Program-made: the position numbers and the translations under genes
Notes under the pieces: model-generated
Told to the model about the DNA's origin: nothing
The model's input: the letters and a program-made list of their open reading frames with translations, nothing else
Database searches by the model: none
Assembly: GCA_963717255.1 (NCBI GenBank)
Contig: CAVQVT010000007.1
Span: 62,001-126,000, forward strand
Source: CAIYQJ01 sp963717255
Lineage (GTDB): Bacteria > Chloroflexota > Limnocylindria > Limnocylindrales > CSP1-4
Length of the DNA stretch: 64,000 nt
Direction: 5' to 3'
Shown: positions 24,151 through 33,260 of the stretch, in pieces
Layout of the letters: each line of letters starts with the position of its first letter
Position numbering within the stretch: position 1 is the stretch's first letter

Positions 24151-25433
24151 CGTCCCTCCGTCAGGTCCGGGCCCGCGGCCCCGCCCGGGGCGATCCGCCC
24201 GTGTGCCTCCATGATGCGCGCCACGCGCCCGGCATCCAAGCCGTGCGCCGTCACGCCGTTGACGCCGGTCATCGTCCCGGCGGCGAGGAGCGCGTTGATG
24301 ATCGCCTCCTCCGTCGCGTCCACGGCCCCCGTGAACAGGCCGTCGATCCGGTCGTCCAGGACCATGCGGACGTCGATCGCGGCCGGCCCCTCGCGGCCCG
24401 AGCCCGAGATGTCGGGGATCCCCCGGTTGCCGGTGGCGAACGCGATGAACATGTCGCCGCTGGAGTTGCGTCCGTACCCGCCGGCCCGTGAGAGGCCGAG
24501 ACCGGCGCGCTGTGCGAGCCGGCGGCACTGGTGCGGCAGGAGCGGGGCGTCGGTCGCCACGACGACGATGATCGATCCCGCACCGGGCGTCCCCGGACCG
24601 CCGGCACGCTTCCGACCGTACGGGCTGGAGACCTCCGTCACGGGGATGTGCCGGCCGACAGGCACGCCGTCGATCCGCAGGTCGTGCCGGACGCCGTAGT
24701 TCGCCTGGACGAGGACGCCGACAGTCCAGCCCCCGTGCTCCTCGGGAAGCACGCGCGACGACGACCCGATGCCGCCCTTGAACTCGTGGCAGACCATCCC
24801 GGTCCCGCCGCCCACCGACCCTTCCGCCACCGGTCCGGCCGCGGCCGACGCGAGCGCCTCGGCGACGTGCGCGGGTCGCACGTGGAACCCGTTGATGTCG
24901 TTGAGCGTGCCGTCGTAGGTCTCACCCACGACCGGCAGAGACCAGAACTCCGTCCCCGGGGGGTGCGAACGGACGGCGTGCTCGATGATCGCGTCGCGCA
25001 CCACGCCCACGCTGTGCGTGTTCGTGAGCGCGATCGGGCCGGACAGGAGGCCCACCTCGTCGAGCCACGCGGTCCCCGTGAGCTCCCCGTTCCCGTTCAG
25101 CGAGTGCCACCCGGCGAAGACGGGTTCGAGGTAGACGTTCCCGTCGTGCGGAAGGATCACCGTCACGCCCGTCCGCACGGGCCCCTCGCCGACGACCAGC
25201 GGGCCGTCGCCACGGACGATCGTCGCGTGCCCCACGCGGACGCCCGGGACGTCGGTGATCGCGTTCCAGGGGCCGGGCTCCAGGCGCCCGGTCCGAACGC
25301 CGAGGTCCCGCGCCCGGGGGCGCGGCGCCGCGGGAGCGGCTCCTTCGATCGCGGCCGTGCCCGCGGCCGTGCCCCGGGAGGTGGTCGACCCCCCGCCGAC
25401 GGCGTCGTCCATGCCCTTCTCATCCCCCTTCAT
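24147..25433 (-). CDS. P1-family (DmpA-type) aminopeptidase/amidase
   Basis: Self-processing N-terminal nucleophile hydrolase of 428 residues, related to DmpA aminopeptidase. Signature stretches are NAITDVPGVRVGH near the start of the domain, TNTHSVGVVRDAI, GFHVRPAHVAEAL, GGGTGMVCHEFKGGIG, and GGYGRNSSGDMFIAFATGN, where the Ser after Asn should be the autocatalytic nucleophile. About 50 residues of low-complexity Ala/Thr/Gly sequence precede the domain. ATG at 25433 overlaps the serine hydrolase stop (ATGA). It would cleave N-terminal residues or beta-peptide/amide substrates in the cytoplasm. Confidence 0.88.
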   Translation of the reverse strand: MKGDEKGMDDAVGGGSTTSRGTAAGTAAIEGAAPAAPRPRARDLGVRTGRLEPGPWNAITDVPGVRVGHATIVRGDGPLVVGEGPVRTGVTVILPHDGNVYLEPVFAGWHSLNGNGELTGTAWLDEVGLLSGPIALTNTHSVGVVRDAIIEHAVRSHPPGTEFWSLPVVGETYDGTLNDINGFHVRPAHVAEALASAAAGPVAEGSVGGGTGMVCHEFKGGIGSSSRVLPEEHGGWTVGVLVQANYGVRHDLRIDGVPVGRHIPVTEVSSPYGRKRAGGPGTPGAGSIIVVVATDAPLLPHQCRRLAQRAGLGLSRAGGYGRNSSGDMFIAFATGNRGIPDISGSGREGPAAIDVRMVLDDRIDGLFTGAVDATEEAIINALLAAGTMTGVNGVTAHGLDAGRVARIMEAHGRIAPGGAAGPDLTEGR

Positions 25434-26503
25434 GCCGGCACCAGCGCCGAATGCACCGCGGCGACCACCGCATGCGACGTCTCCGCGTGGTCCCACCGGT
25501 TCGCCATGACCACGACCGCGAGGTCCGTCGCCGGATCGATGAACAGCCGTGTGCCGCTGACTCCGCCGTGCTCCACGGCCAGATCGGAGCACGGGACGTC
25601 CCCGCCGCCGGCCGGCTTCCCCCAACCCAGGGCGTAGTGCGGATCGCGCTCCGGCGCGATCCCGTCCGGGCTGGCCTCGCGGACGTCCATCGTCTGCTCG
25701 CGGCCCATGAGGTCGATCCATGCGGGCGGGAGGAGCCCGGCACCATCGAGGGTCCCGCCGCGGAGCCACGCTCGGGCGAACCGCATCAGGTCGCCTGCCG
25801 TGCTCCACAGGCCGCCGCCGGGCGGCGAGATCTCGGCGAGGTACGCGAGAGTGGCTGCCATCGCCGCGTCGTCCATCGGATCCGTCGGCAGGTCCTCGAG
25901 CGGGATCCATGTGCCGGGCGGGTCGGTCGCCGAGAAAGATGTCGCGGTCATCCCGATCGGCGCCAGCACCCGCCGGCGGAGGGACTCCTCGAACGGGACG
26001 TCGTCCAGCCGGGCCAGCAGCTCCCCGAGCAGGTAGAAGGACAGGCTGCAGTACGCGTACCGCGCGCCCGGGGCGAAGTCGAGCGGGCGCGTCATCGCGC
26101 GGCGGACGAGCTCATCGCGCGGCGTGCTGCCGTCCCAGGCCCCGAACGGGTCGTCCGGGATCCCGGAGGTGTGCGTGAGGACGTGCCATGCGCTGACGGC
26201 CGCGTGGCTCTCCGGAAGGTCCGGCAGGTACGTCCGCAGCGGCTCGGTGAGGAAGATCCGCCCCTCGGCCGCGAGCTGGACGACCGCTGTCGAGACGATC
26301 GGCTTCGTGATCGACGCGATGAAGAACCGGTCGTCCACGCCGACGAGGTCCTCGCCCACCGTCCCGAACGCCTCGTCGCGCACCAGCCCCCCGGAGGTGC
26401 CCACCGCCAGGACGCCCGCCGTCACGCGGCCCGACTCGACGCGCGTCTCGAGGGCCTCGAAGGCGGGCTGCAGGCGATCCGGGTCCAGGCGCAGTGTGGG
26501 CAT
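25430..26503 (-). CDS. Serine hydrolase of the beta-lactamase/class C family
   Basis: Penicillin-binding-protein-like serine hydrolase of 357 residues. The nucleophile motif SxxK is ASITKP near residue 65, the second motif is YCS (YAYCSLSF) instead of YxN, and the third HGG lies in VEHGGVSGTR. There is no signal peptide, so it is likely a cytoplasmic esterase or D-amino-peptidase and not a beta-lactamase. It is first in a three-gene operon with the P1 peptidase and the GNAT protein, and divergent from pabB across 73 bases. Confidence 0.88.
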   Translation of the reverse strand: MPTLRLDPDRLQPAFEALETRVESGRVTAGVLAVGTSGGLVRDEAFGTVGEDLVGVDDRFFIASITKPIVSTAVVQLAAEGRIFLTEPLRTYLPDLPESHAAVSAWHVLTHTSGIPDDPFGAWDGSTPRDELVRRAMTRPLDFAPGARYAYCSLSFYLLGELLARLDDVPFEESLRRRVLAPIGMTATSFSATDPPGTWIPLEDLPTDPMDDAAMAATLAYLAEISPPGGGLWSTAGDLMRFARAWLRGGTLDGAGLLPPAWIDLMGREQTMDVREASPDGIAPERDPHYALGWGKPAGGGDVPCSDLAVEHGGVSGTRLFIDPATDLAVVVMANRWDHAETSHAVVAAVHSALVPA

Positions 26504-26576
26504 GGGCGGCCTCGTTCGGCCGGCGTGCGGCGCGGGGGCAAGGCCGACCGCGGCGGACGCCGGTCCGTTCGATGCG

Positions 26577-28253
26577 ATGATGCGCCCCATGGCCGCCACT
26601 CGCCAGACGACCGGGATGCCTATGTGGCCGGCCGGTGGTACCCCCGGGGAGGTGCCGGACGTCACGGGCCCGCGGGTCGCCGAGCTGCCCGAGTCGGCTG
26701 GCGCCGACGTGCTCGCGATCTCGGAAAGCCTGCGCGGCCTGCCGGGGCTGGCCGTCCTGGACAGCGCGCGCACAGGTCGGCGGTCGCGGTGGACCTACGT
26801 CACCGCGGATCCCCTCGCGGTCGTGACCGATGTCGGACCCCGGGGCGCGACGTTCGCCCCGGCACGCGCGCTCCTCGCGCGGATGGGAGGGCCGGCGGGC
26901 GGCGCCGGCGGCCGCGCGGAGGCGCGCGGGGGAGAGGCGGATGCGGAGCGGCCGAACGGGGCCACGCCGGCGGGCGGCGCGGCGTCGCCGTCCCGGGGCG
27001 CCCGCCACGGACCCGGCGTGGCCGGCAGGGACCTCCCGCCGTTCACCGGCGGGCTCGTCGGCTTCGTCGGCTACGACGTGGGCCGCGAGCTGGAGCGCCT
27101 CCCGTCGATCGCCCTCGACGATCAGCCGCTGCCGCCCCTCTCCCTCGCCCTCCATGACTGGGTGGTCGCGGTGGACCGGCGCGCGGGCCGCGTGCTCCTG
27201 TGCGGCATTCCGGTCGACGGGGACGCCGGACGGCTGGAGGCGCGGCTCGCGCCGGTCCGGGCGCGGCTCGCAGGGGTGCGGGCGGCGGGGACGGACGTCG
27301 CGGTACCGCCTCCCCTCACGGCGGGCTGCGGGAGCGACCTGCCGGCCCCGCGCCCGCTGGTCCCCGCAGGCCTCCGGTTCACGTCCGGCCTCGATCGCGA
27401 CGCATGGGTCGACGGCGTCGAACGGGTCCGCGAGGCGATCGCCGCCGGCGAGCTCTACCAGGCCAACCTCGCCCGCCGCCTGGAGGCGCCGTTCGCCGGC
27501 GACCCGTGGCCGCTCTTCCGGGCGTTGCGCACCGGCGACCCGGCGACGTTCGCCGCGTATCTGGACCTGGGCCGCGATCCGGCGGCCAGCGCGGCGGCGG
27601 GCGAGGCCGCGGCCGGCGGCGCGCCCCGGGCGATCGTCTCGGCCTCGCCGGAGCCGTTCCTCTCGGTGGACGCGACGGGGCGCGTGGAGACCGACCCGAT
27701 CAAGGGCACACGCCCGCGGGGGCGGACCCGCGGGGAGGACCGCGCGCTCGCCGCCGAGCTGCTCGGCAGCGAGAAGGACCGCGCTGAGAACGTCATGATC
27801 GTGGACGTCCTCCGCAACGACCTGGGACGCGTCTGCCGCGCCGGAACCGTGCGCGTCCCTCGCCTCTGCCGGCTCGAGCGGACCGAGGCCGTCCAGCACC
27901 TCGTCTCGACCGTCGTCGGCAGGCTGGCTCCGGGGCGCGACGCGTTCGACCTCCTCGGGGCCGCCTTCCCGGGTGGGTCGATCACCGGCGCCCCGAAGAT
28001 CCGCGCGATGCGCCTGATCGAGGAGCTGGAGCCGGTCCGGCGCGGCCCCTACTGCGGCACGGCCCTCTGGCTGGGACCGGACGGTGCGATGGGATCGAGC
28101 ATCCTCATCCGGACCTTCGTCGCCGACGGACGTCGCCTCACGCTGCACGTCGGCGGCGGCATCACGCGCCGGAGCGACCCGGACGCCGAATGGGAGGAGA
28201 CCCGGGTCAAGGCGCGTGGCCCGCTGCGGGCGATCGGGGCGGAGGAGGCGTAG
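26577..28253 (+). CDS. pabB: Aminodeoxychorismate synthase component I / anthranilate-synthase-like
   Basis: Chorismate-using enzyme of 558 residues that would make 4-amino-4-deoxychorismate for folate. The C-terminal chorismate-binding domain has GELYQANLARR, the PabB-type PIKGTRPRG (TrpE has PIAGT), ENVMIVDVLRNDLGRV and PGGSITGAPKIRAM. The Lys in PIKGT is the residue that forms the covalent intermediate in PabB. The N-terminal region (FTGGLVGFVGYDVGRELE) is normal, but an Ala/Gly-rich insert of about 50 residues precedes it. Several ATGs occur near the start (26577, 26580, 26589, 26610) with no clear ribosome site, so the start is uncertain. No PabA gene is adjacent; a class IV aminotransferase that could be PabC lies at 40726. 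Confidence 0.87.
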   Translation: MMRPMAATRQTTGMPMWPAGGTPGEVPDVTGPRVAELPESAGADVLAISESLRGLPGLAVLDSARTGRRSRWTYVTADPLAVVTDVGPRGATFAPARALLARMGGPAGGAGGRAEARGGEADAERPNGATPAGGAASPSRGARHGPGVAGRDLPPFTGGLVGFVGYDVGRELERLPSIALDDQPLPPLSLALHDWVVAVDRRAGRVLLCGIPVDGDAGRLEARLAPVRARLAGVRAAGTDVAVPPPLTAGCGSDLPAPRPLVPAGLRFTSGLDRDAWVDGVERVREAIAAGELYQANLARRLEAPFAGDPWPLFRALRTGDPATFAAYLDLGRDPAASAAAGEAAAGGAPRAIVSASPEPFLSVDATGRVETDPIKGTRPRGRTRGEDRALAAELLGSEKDRAENVMIVDVLRNDLGRVCRAGTVRVPRLCRLERTEAVQHLVSTVVGRLAPGRDAFDLLGAAFPGGSITGAPKIRAMRLIEELEPVRRGPYCGTALWLGPDGAMGSSILIRTFVADGRRLTLHVGGGITRRSDPDAEWEETRVKARGPLRAIGAEEA

Positions 28254-28361
28254 GAGCGGTCGACGAGACGTCGGTGACCCAGGGCGGGTGCGTCGACGCA
28301 GGGCGTGTGGCGCGCTACCCGCGAGCTGGACCGAGGCGCGTGCCGTCCCGCGCGCCCTCCC

Positions 28362-29453
28362 TTACCTCACCCTGACGTACCGCCCGTCGGCGGCGGACGC
28401 GACGTAGGTCCGGTCGCCCGCCCACCTGGCCTGGAAGCCCGTGAAGGTCGTCACCCTGGCGTAGAAGCGGATCGACCCGTCCGAGGCGACCCTGACGGTC
28501 TTCGCGAACTTCCACGGCCTGGATGCCGACCCGGTCTTCGTCCAGATCTGGACCGACCTGCCGGCCAGACCAGGGTTCGTCGCAACGAGATACGTCACCC
28601 ACGTGCCCTTCTTCACGGTGATCGGGGCCGTCGCGAATCCCTCCGTTCCCGTCGTCCGCTTGCCGGCCCCGATCGAGTCGTCGAGGACGGGGCCGTAGTG
28701 ATACGTGACCGTGCACGTCGTCGTCGAACCCGGGTCGAGAGTCACCACAACGCGCTGATACTCCTGCTCTGTCGTCCTGAACCGGGTCGAGTCTTGGGTG
28801 CCCTTCTGCGAGATCGAGCAGGAGCTCTCGCGGAAGACGTAGCCGGCAGGGAGTGGAGCGTAGCTGTCGCCCTCCTTGGTCGGGCCGACCATGTACTCGC
28901 CGGGCGGGATGGACCGCGGGGCGTCGGAGGTGACCTGTGCGGGGATCGACTCGGACATGGCCGGGTCCTTCAGGCTCACGACCAGCCGCGTGACGGTGAC
29001 CGGGAAAGCGTCGGGCTGCTCGTTCCCGCCCTGGACCACCCGCATCACCCTGAGGCTCATCGGCTCGCACGCGCCGGAGGGCGCCCATGATGTGCTCGAC
29101 GCCTGCGATGGGAAGATCCACCATCGGACGTGCAGGTTCGTCCCATCCATGCGGCTCGTGTACACCGTGCCGACGGAGCCGCCGGACGGCCCCGGGGACA
29201 GCCAGAGATGGCGAGCGTTCGGCGGCGTCCAGTCGTCGGTCTGTTTCGTCGTGTACTCGACGATCGCGTCGCCCCAGACCGCGAGTTCACCACTGACCGT
29301 CCGGACGTACTCCTTGTCCGTCACGCAGAGCGGCGTGATCGTCGGCGGGGGTGGGGGCGGCGGGACTGGCCCCGGGTCGGCTGCCGTGGCGATCCCGGTC
29401 GTCGACGCGATCAGGAGCGCGGCGCTGAGCGCCGCGACGATACGTGCTCGCAT
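28362..29453 (-). CDS. Secreted protein, paralogue of the 9.4-kb gene
   Basis: Exported protein of 363 residues with signal peptide MRARIVAALSAALLIASTTG followed by a poly-Pro linker. It is collinear with the protein at 9388-10497: TPLC start, YTTKQTDDWTPPN, RVVQGGN, CTVTYHYGPVLDDSIGAGKR and the C-terminal TYLVATNPGLAGRSVQIWTK block. The cysteines in TPLC, GACE, SSCS and TTTC are kept in both proteins. The signal-peptide start (MRAR) and the GGAGGAG ribosome site are also similar. Neighbours (pabB, haem operon) give no hint of role. I know no named family; an extracellular binding or structural role is a guess. Confidence 0.75.
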   Translation of the reverse strand: MRARIVAALSAALLIASTTGIATAADPGPVPPPPPPPTITPLCVTDKEYVRTVSGELAVWGDAIVEYTTKQTDDWTPPNARHLWLSPGPSGGSVGTVYTSRMDGTNLHVRWWIFPSQASSTSWAPSGACEPMSLRVMRVVQGGNEQPDAFPVTVTRLVVSLKDPAMSESIPAQVTSDAPRSIPPGEYMVGPTKEGDSYAPLPAGYVFRESSCSISQKGTQDSTRFRTTEQEYQRVVVTLDPGSTTTCTVTYHYGPVLDDSIGAGKRTTGTEGFATAPITVKKGTWVTYLVATNPGLAGRSVQIWTKTGSASRPWKFAKTVRVASDGSIRFYARVTTFTGFQARWAGDRTYVASAADGRYVRVR

Positions 29454-29588
29454 CCCGCTCCTCCGCCGGCGTCGCCAGCCCGCCGGAGACGCCTCCGCGA
29501 CCCGCCGCGGACCCCGGTCAGACGGCCCGCGCAAGGCACCACCGAGCGTCGCTCGCCATCGTACGCGCACCCATGGCGGTCCGGCGCC

Positions 29589-31067
29589 CTACGCCGCTGC
29601 CGCTGCCTCCGCCGACGCCATCGCGAGCACCTTCGCAGCGGCGGCGCGCGCCTGGGTGATGCAGTCCGGCAGCCCGACGCCGCGGTACGCGGCCCCGGCG
29701 AGGACCACGCCCGGCAGCCCCGCGAGACCCTGTTCGGCCGCCGCCACCCGGTCGAGGTGTCCGAGCGTGTACCGCGGCATGGCGCCCTCCCAGCGCGCCA
29801 CCCGGGCGAAGAGGGGGTCGCCCTGCGGCGCGAATGTCCGCTCCACCGCGGCGCGGGCCGCGGCGACGGTCTCGGCCTCCGAGGCGGACGGCGGCACGGC
29901 GCCCTCGCCCTCGTCGCGCAGGTACGCGCGGAGGAGGACGGTCCCGTCGGGTGCCCGACCGGGCCACTTCTCGGAGGTGATCGTGCAGGCGGAGAGCGGG
30001 CTTGCGGCGTCCGCGGCGACGACGTACCCGTGACCGGTGACGGGGCGCGGGAACCGGTCGGCGCCGTATGCCAGGCTGACGATCGTGGCGCTCCCGTGGC
30101 GGATCGTGCGGAGCGCCGCCGCGGTGACCGGCGCCGCGTCATTGAGGATGTCAGCGGTGACAGGAGCGGGTGAGGCGAGGACGACGGCGTCGGCGTCGAG
30201 GCGGCTCCCGTCCGCCAGGACGAGGCACGAGCCCGTGCCAGCCGGCTGGAGCGCGACGACCTGCGTGCCGAGCCGGACGTCCACGTTCGGCATCCGGTCG
30301 AGCGCCGCGCCCAGCGCGTCGGTCATCCGCGTCATCCCGCCGCGGAGGCTGAGGAAGACGGAGCGCGGCGTGGCGGGCGGCGGCGGCGTGCCCGCCGCCG
30401 CTGCCGCCGCGACGACCTTCGCCCGCTCGGCCGCCCGCTCCTTCTCCCTCGCCCTGCGCTGCCGCGCCTCGGCGATGCTCGCGAGCAGGAGGCTCCGGTG
30501 GGACCGCTCGGACTCGCGCAGGGTGGGCAGGACCGCGAGCAGGCTGAGCTCGTCGATGTCCGTCCCATAGATCCCGCCGACGAGCGGCCCTGCGAGCCGG
30601 TCCACGAGAGCGGACCCCAGCCGGCGCCGCAGAAGCCCGCCGATCGTGTCGTCCCCGTCCATCGGGCCGCGCGGGAGGAACAGGTCCATCCCCATCCGCA
30701 TCTTCTCCGGCCACGAGAACAGGCGGGTGGTAGCGAAGGGCAGGAACTTCGTCGGGAGGACGAGCGCGAGCCCGTCCGGCATCGGGACGAGTCCCCGTGC
30801 CGACAGCACGAAGACCTCGCGCGGCTCCTTCGTGCCGACCAGGTCCGACCCCAGGCCCAGCTCGCGGCAGAGCTGCGCGGCCGCGGGCCGCACGGCGATG
30901 AACGAGTCCGGCCCCTCCTCCACGACGAACCCGTCGCCGGCGAAGGTCCGGACCTTGCCGCCGAGCCGGTCCGTCGCCTCGAGCACGGTCGTGGCGACGC
31001 CGGCCCGGCCGAGGACGTACGCGGCCGTGAGGCCGGTGATCCCGCCGCCGACGACGACCGCGTGCAC
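29589..31067 (-). CDS. hemY: Protoporphyrinogen/coproporphyrinogen oxidase (HemY/CgoX type)
   Basis: FAD-dependent oxidase of 492 residues from a GTG start, last gene of the haem operon. The dinucleotide-binding GGGITGLTAAYVLGRAG is at the N-terminus, followed by EATDRLGGKVRT, the conserved EEGPDSFI and a C-terminal FAD segment GVGLPDCITQARAAA. It removes six electrons from the porphyrinogen using oxygen. Monoderm bacteria with the coproporphyrin pathway use this type on coproporphyrinogen III; which substrate applies here depends on the missing decarboxylase step. An Ala/Arg-rich helical insert (about 205-235) is unusual. The start is one base after the stop of the radical SAM gene. Confidence 0.9.
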   Translation of the reverse strand: MHAVVVGGGITGLTAAYVLGRAGVATTVLEATDRLGGKVRTFAGDGFVVEEGPDSFIAVRPAAAQLCRELGLGSDLVGTKEPREVFVLSARGLVPMPDGLALVLPTKFLPFATTRLFSWPEKMRMGMDLFLPRGPMDGDDTIGGLLRRRLGSALVDRLAGPLVGGIYGTDIDELSLLAVLPTLRESERSHRSLLLASIAEARQRRAREKERAAERAKVVAAAAAAGTPPPPATPRSVFLSLRGGMTRMTDALGAALDRMPNVDVRLGTQVVALQPAGTGSCLVLADGSRLDADAVVLASPAPVTADILNDAAPVTAAALRTIRHGSATIVSLAYGADRFPRPVTGHGYVVAADAASPLSACTITSEKWPGRAPDGTVLLRAYLRDEGEGAVPPSASEAETVAAARAAVERTFAPQGDPLFARVARWEGAMPRYTLGHLDRVAAAEQGLAGLPGVVLAGAAYRGVGLPDCITQARAAAAKVLAMASAEAAAAA

Positions 31068-31068
31068 G

Positions 31069-32292
31069 TCAGGCCTCGGCGACGGGCGGGACGTACGGGC
31101 AGAGCGGGTCGCTCTCGAGCGGGTCGCCCGTCCACGTGAACGCGCGTGCGCGGGAGCCGCCGCAGAGGGCGCCGTACTCGCAGCGGCCGCAGCGGCCCTT
31201 GAACGACGCGGTGTCCCGCAGCGACGTGAAGAGCGGGCTGTGTCGGTACACCTCGACGATGTCGTCCCGGCGGACGTTGCCGGCGGCGACGGGGAGGAAC
31301 CCGGACGGGTAGATGTCGCCGTCGAAGTTGACGAACATGATCCCGTTGCCGTCGCGGATCCCGAACCCGCGCCCGATGCTCGTCTGCGCGATCTCCTCGT
31401 CCGTCATCCCTCGGTCGTGCATCGTCCGGATCGCGATCCGCCGGTAGTGGGTCGCCTCGGTGGTCTTGACCTGGAACGGCGCCGCCTTCCCGATCTCGAG
31501 GAGCCAGGCCATGAGCCTCTCGCTCTCGGCCGGCGAGATCTCCTGGAGGTCCGTCCCGCGGCCCACCGAGATGAGGAAGAAGAGGCTCCAGCGCATGATC
31601 CCCAGGCTGGGGCAGAGCTCGTAGATCGCCGGAAGGTCGTCGAGCGTCTCGTTCGTCACGAGCGTGTTGAGCTGGACGGGAAGGCCGGCCTCTTGCGCCC
31701 AGCCGGCGGCCTTCACGGTCAGGTCGAACGTCCCCTCCACGCCGCGGAAGCCGTCGTGACGGGCGGCGTTCGAGCCGTCCAGGCTGAGGCTGATGTTCTG
31801 GACGCCCGCCTCCTTCAGGCGGAAGAGGGCCTCGCGGGTGAGCTCAGGGGTGGCCGCGGGCGCGAGCGAGGCGCCGATCCCACGGGCGCGGGCGGCACGC
31901 ACGAGGTCGGCCAGGTCGGGCCGCCGGAGCGGATCGCCGCCGGTGAAGACGACGTGCGGCATCGGGCTCCCGAACCCGAGCACCGTGTCGAGGAGCGCCT
32001 CTCCCTCGGCGGTGGTCAGCTCGTCCGGGTGCCGCTCCGCGTTCGCCTCGGCCCGGCAGTGACGGCAGACCAGGCCGCAGGACCGGGTCATCTCCCAGTA
32101 GAGCATCATCGGCGCGCGGCCGAAGACGTAACCGGTGGGGCGCACCGAGCCGGCGCCCGGGATCGCACCCGGGTGGCCGCCGCCCGGATGCCCCCCAGGA
32201 TGCCCGCCGGGGGAGGTGGCGGGGTGCCCGGGGGCGGCCACCGTGGCGCCGGGGGCGGTGGGGGTGGGGGCCGCTGCGCTGGCGTGGTCCAC
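31069..32292 (-). CDS. Radical SAM/SPASM protein of the haem operon (AhbD/NirJ-like)
   Basis: Iron-sulfur enzyme of 407 residues. The first 45 residues are a Gly/Pro/His-rich low-complexity lead. The radical SAM motif is CGLVCRHC (Cys-x3-Cys-x2-Cys) followed by TGGDPL. The C-terminal SPASM-type cysteines are in CGRCEYGALCGG and a final CPY. Its family includes haem-pathway enzymes AhbD and NirJ, which decarboxylate or modify tetrapyrrole side chains. It lies between HemH and the HemY-like oxidase, 17 bases after hemH. Since no HemF, HemN or HemQ is present in the operon, it is the best candidate for propionate decarboxylation, but peptide modification is also known for relatives. Confidence 0.8.
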   Translation of the reverse strand: MDHASAAAPTPTAPGATVAAPGHPATSPGGHPGGHPGGGHPGAIPGAGSVRPTGYVFGRAPMMLYWEMTRSCGLVCRHCRAEANAERHPDELTTAEGEALLDTVLGFGSPMPHVVFTGGDPLRRPDLADLVRAARARGIGASLAPAATPELTREALFRLKEAGVQNISLSLDGSNAARHDGFRGVEGTFDLTVKAAGWAQEAGLPVQLNTLVTNETLDDLPAIYELCPSLGIMRWSLFFLISVGRGTDLQEISPAESERLMAWLLEIGKAAPFQVKTTEATHYRRIAIRTMHDRGMTDEEIAQTSIGRGFGIRDGNGIMFVNFDGDIYPSGFLPVAAGNVRRDDIVEVYRHSPLFTSLRDTASFKGRCGRCEYGALCGGSRARAFTWTGDPLESDPLCPYVPPVAEA

Positions 32293-32309
32293 GGTGTCCT
32301 CCTTGGGGG

Positions 32310-33260
32310 TCAGCGGCCGGCGGCCGCGACCGGCGAGGCCGCGTCCACCGTGGGGAGCGTCCGCTCGACGATCCCGGCGAGGGCCGAGACGAGGTGCGGG
32401 TCGTCGTTGAGCATCCGTGGGCGCTCGAGGTGGATCCCGAGCGGGCGTGCCACCCCCTGCGCCTCGATGTCGATGTCGTACAGGACCTCGAGGTGGTCCG
32501 CGATGAAGCCGACCGGGCTGACGACCACCTCGGTCACGCCGTCAGCGGCGAGCCGGCGGATCTCCGCGAGGATCTCGGGGCCCAGCCACGGCTCGTCCGT
32601 CCGGCCGGCGCTCTGGTACGCGAAGTCGTACGTCGCCCGGCCCAGGGCGTCCGCGGCGAGCCGCGACGTCGCCGTCAGCTCGTCGGGGTAGACGTCGCCG
32701 GCATCCACGACCCGCTGCGGCAGGCTGTGGGCGGTGAACATGAGCCGGACCCGGTCGGGCTCCGGGAAGCGCGCGAGCGCCTCGCCGGTGGTCGCGGCGA
32801 GGCCGGCGATGAAGTCGGGCTCCCGGCACCACGACTCGACGAAGGCGATCCGCGGCGCGCGGTCGCCGAGCGCGGCGCGCGCGCCGTCCACCGCCCGGCG
32901 GTAGCCTTCGACGCTCATCGACGCCTGCGGCGCGAGGGCGATCGCGACGGCGTCCGTCACGCCGTCGTCTGCCATCCGTTCGATGACCGTCGCGATCCGC
33001 GGCGCGATGTGGCGCATCCCCGCGTAGACGGGCATCGGCCGGCCGCGGCGGGCGAGCTCGGCCTCCAGCGCGGCGCGCTGCTCCTCGACGATCCGCGAGA
33101 GCGGCGAGCCGCCGCCGATCGCCGCGTATCGCGCCTTCAGCTCCTCGAGGAGCTCGGGCGTCGGCGGGTTCCCGCGCCGGATGTCCGTGTAGTAGGCCTC
33201 GACCTGGTCGAGGGAGTCGGGGCTGCCGTAGGCGAGCAGGAGGACGGCGGAGGTGGTCAT
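32310..33260 (-). CDS. hemH: Ferrochelatase (HemH/CpfC)
   Basis: Iron chelatase of 316 residues inserting Fe2+ into a porphyrin. Marks are LLLAYGSPDSLDQVEAYYTDIRRG at the N-terminus, GGGSPLSRIVEEQ, a conserved MFTAHSLPQRV with the catalytic His, and VVVSPVGFIADHLEVLYDID, where the Glu/Asp metal-side residues lie. Length fits the monoderm coproporphyrin-type chelatase as well as HemH. No CxxC iron-sulfur cluster cysteines are seen. ATG overlaps the hemE stop (ATGA). Confidence 0.93.
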   Translation of the reverse strand: MTTSAVLLLAYGSPDSLDQVEAYYTDIRRGNPPTPELLEELKARYAAIGGGSPLSRIVEEQRAALEAELARRGRPMPVYAGMRHIAPRIATVIERMADDGVTDAVAIALAPQASMSVEGYRRAVDGARAALGDRAPRIAFVESWCREPDFIAGLAATTGEALARFPEPDRVRLMFTAHSLPQRVVDAGDVYPDELTATSRLAADALGRATYDFAYQSAGRTDEPWLGPEILAEIRRLAADGVTEVVVSPVGFIADHLEVLYDIDIEAQGVARPLGIHLERPRMLNDDPHLVSALAGIVERTLPTVDAASPVAAAGR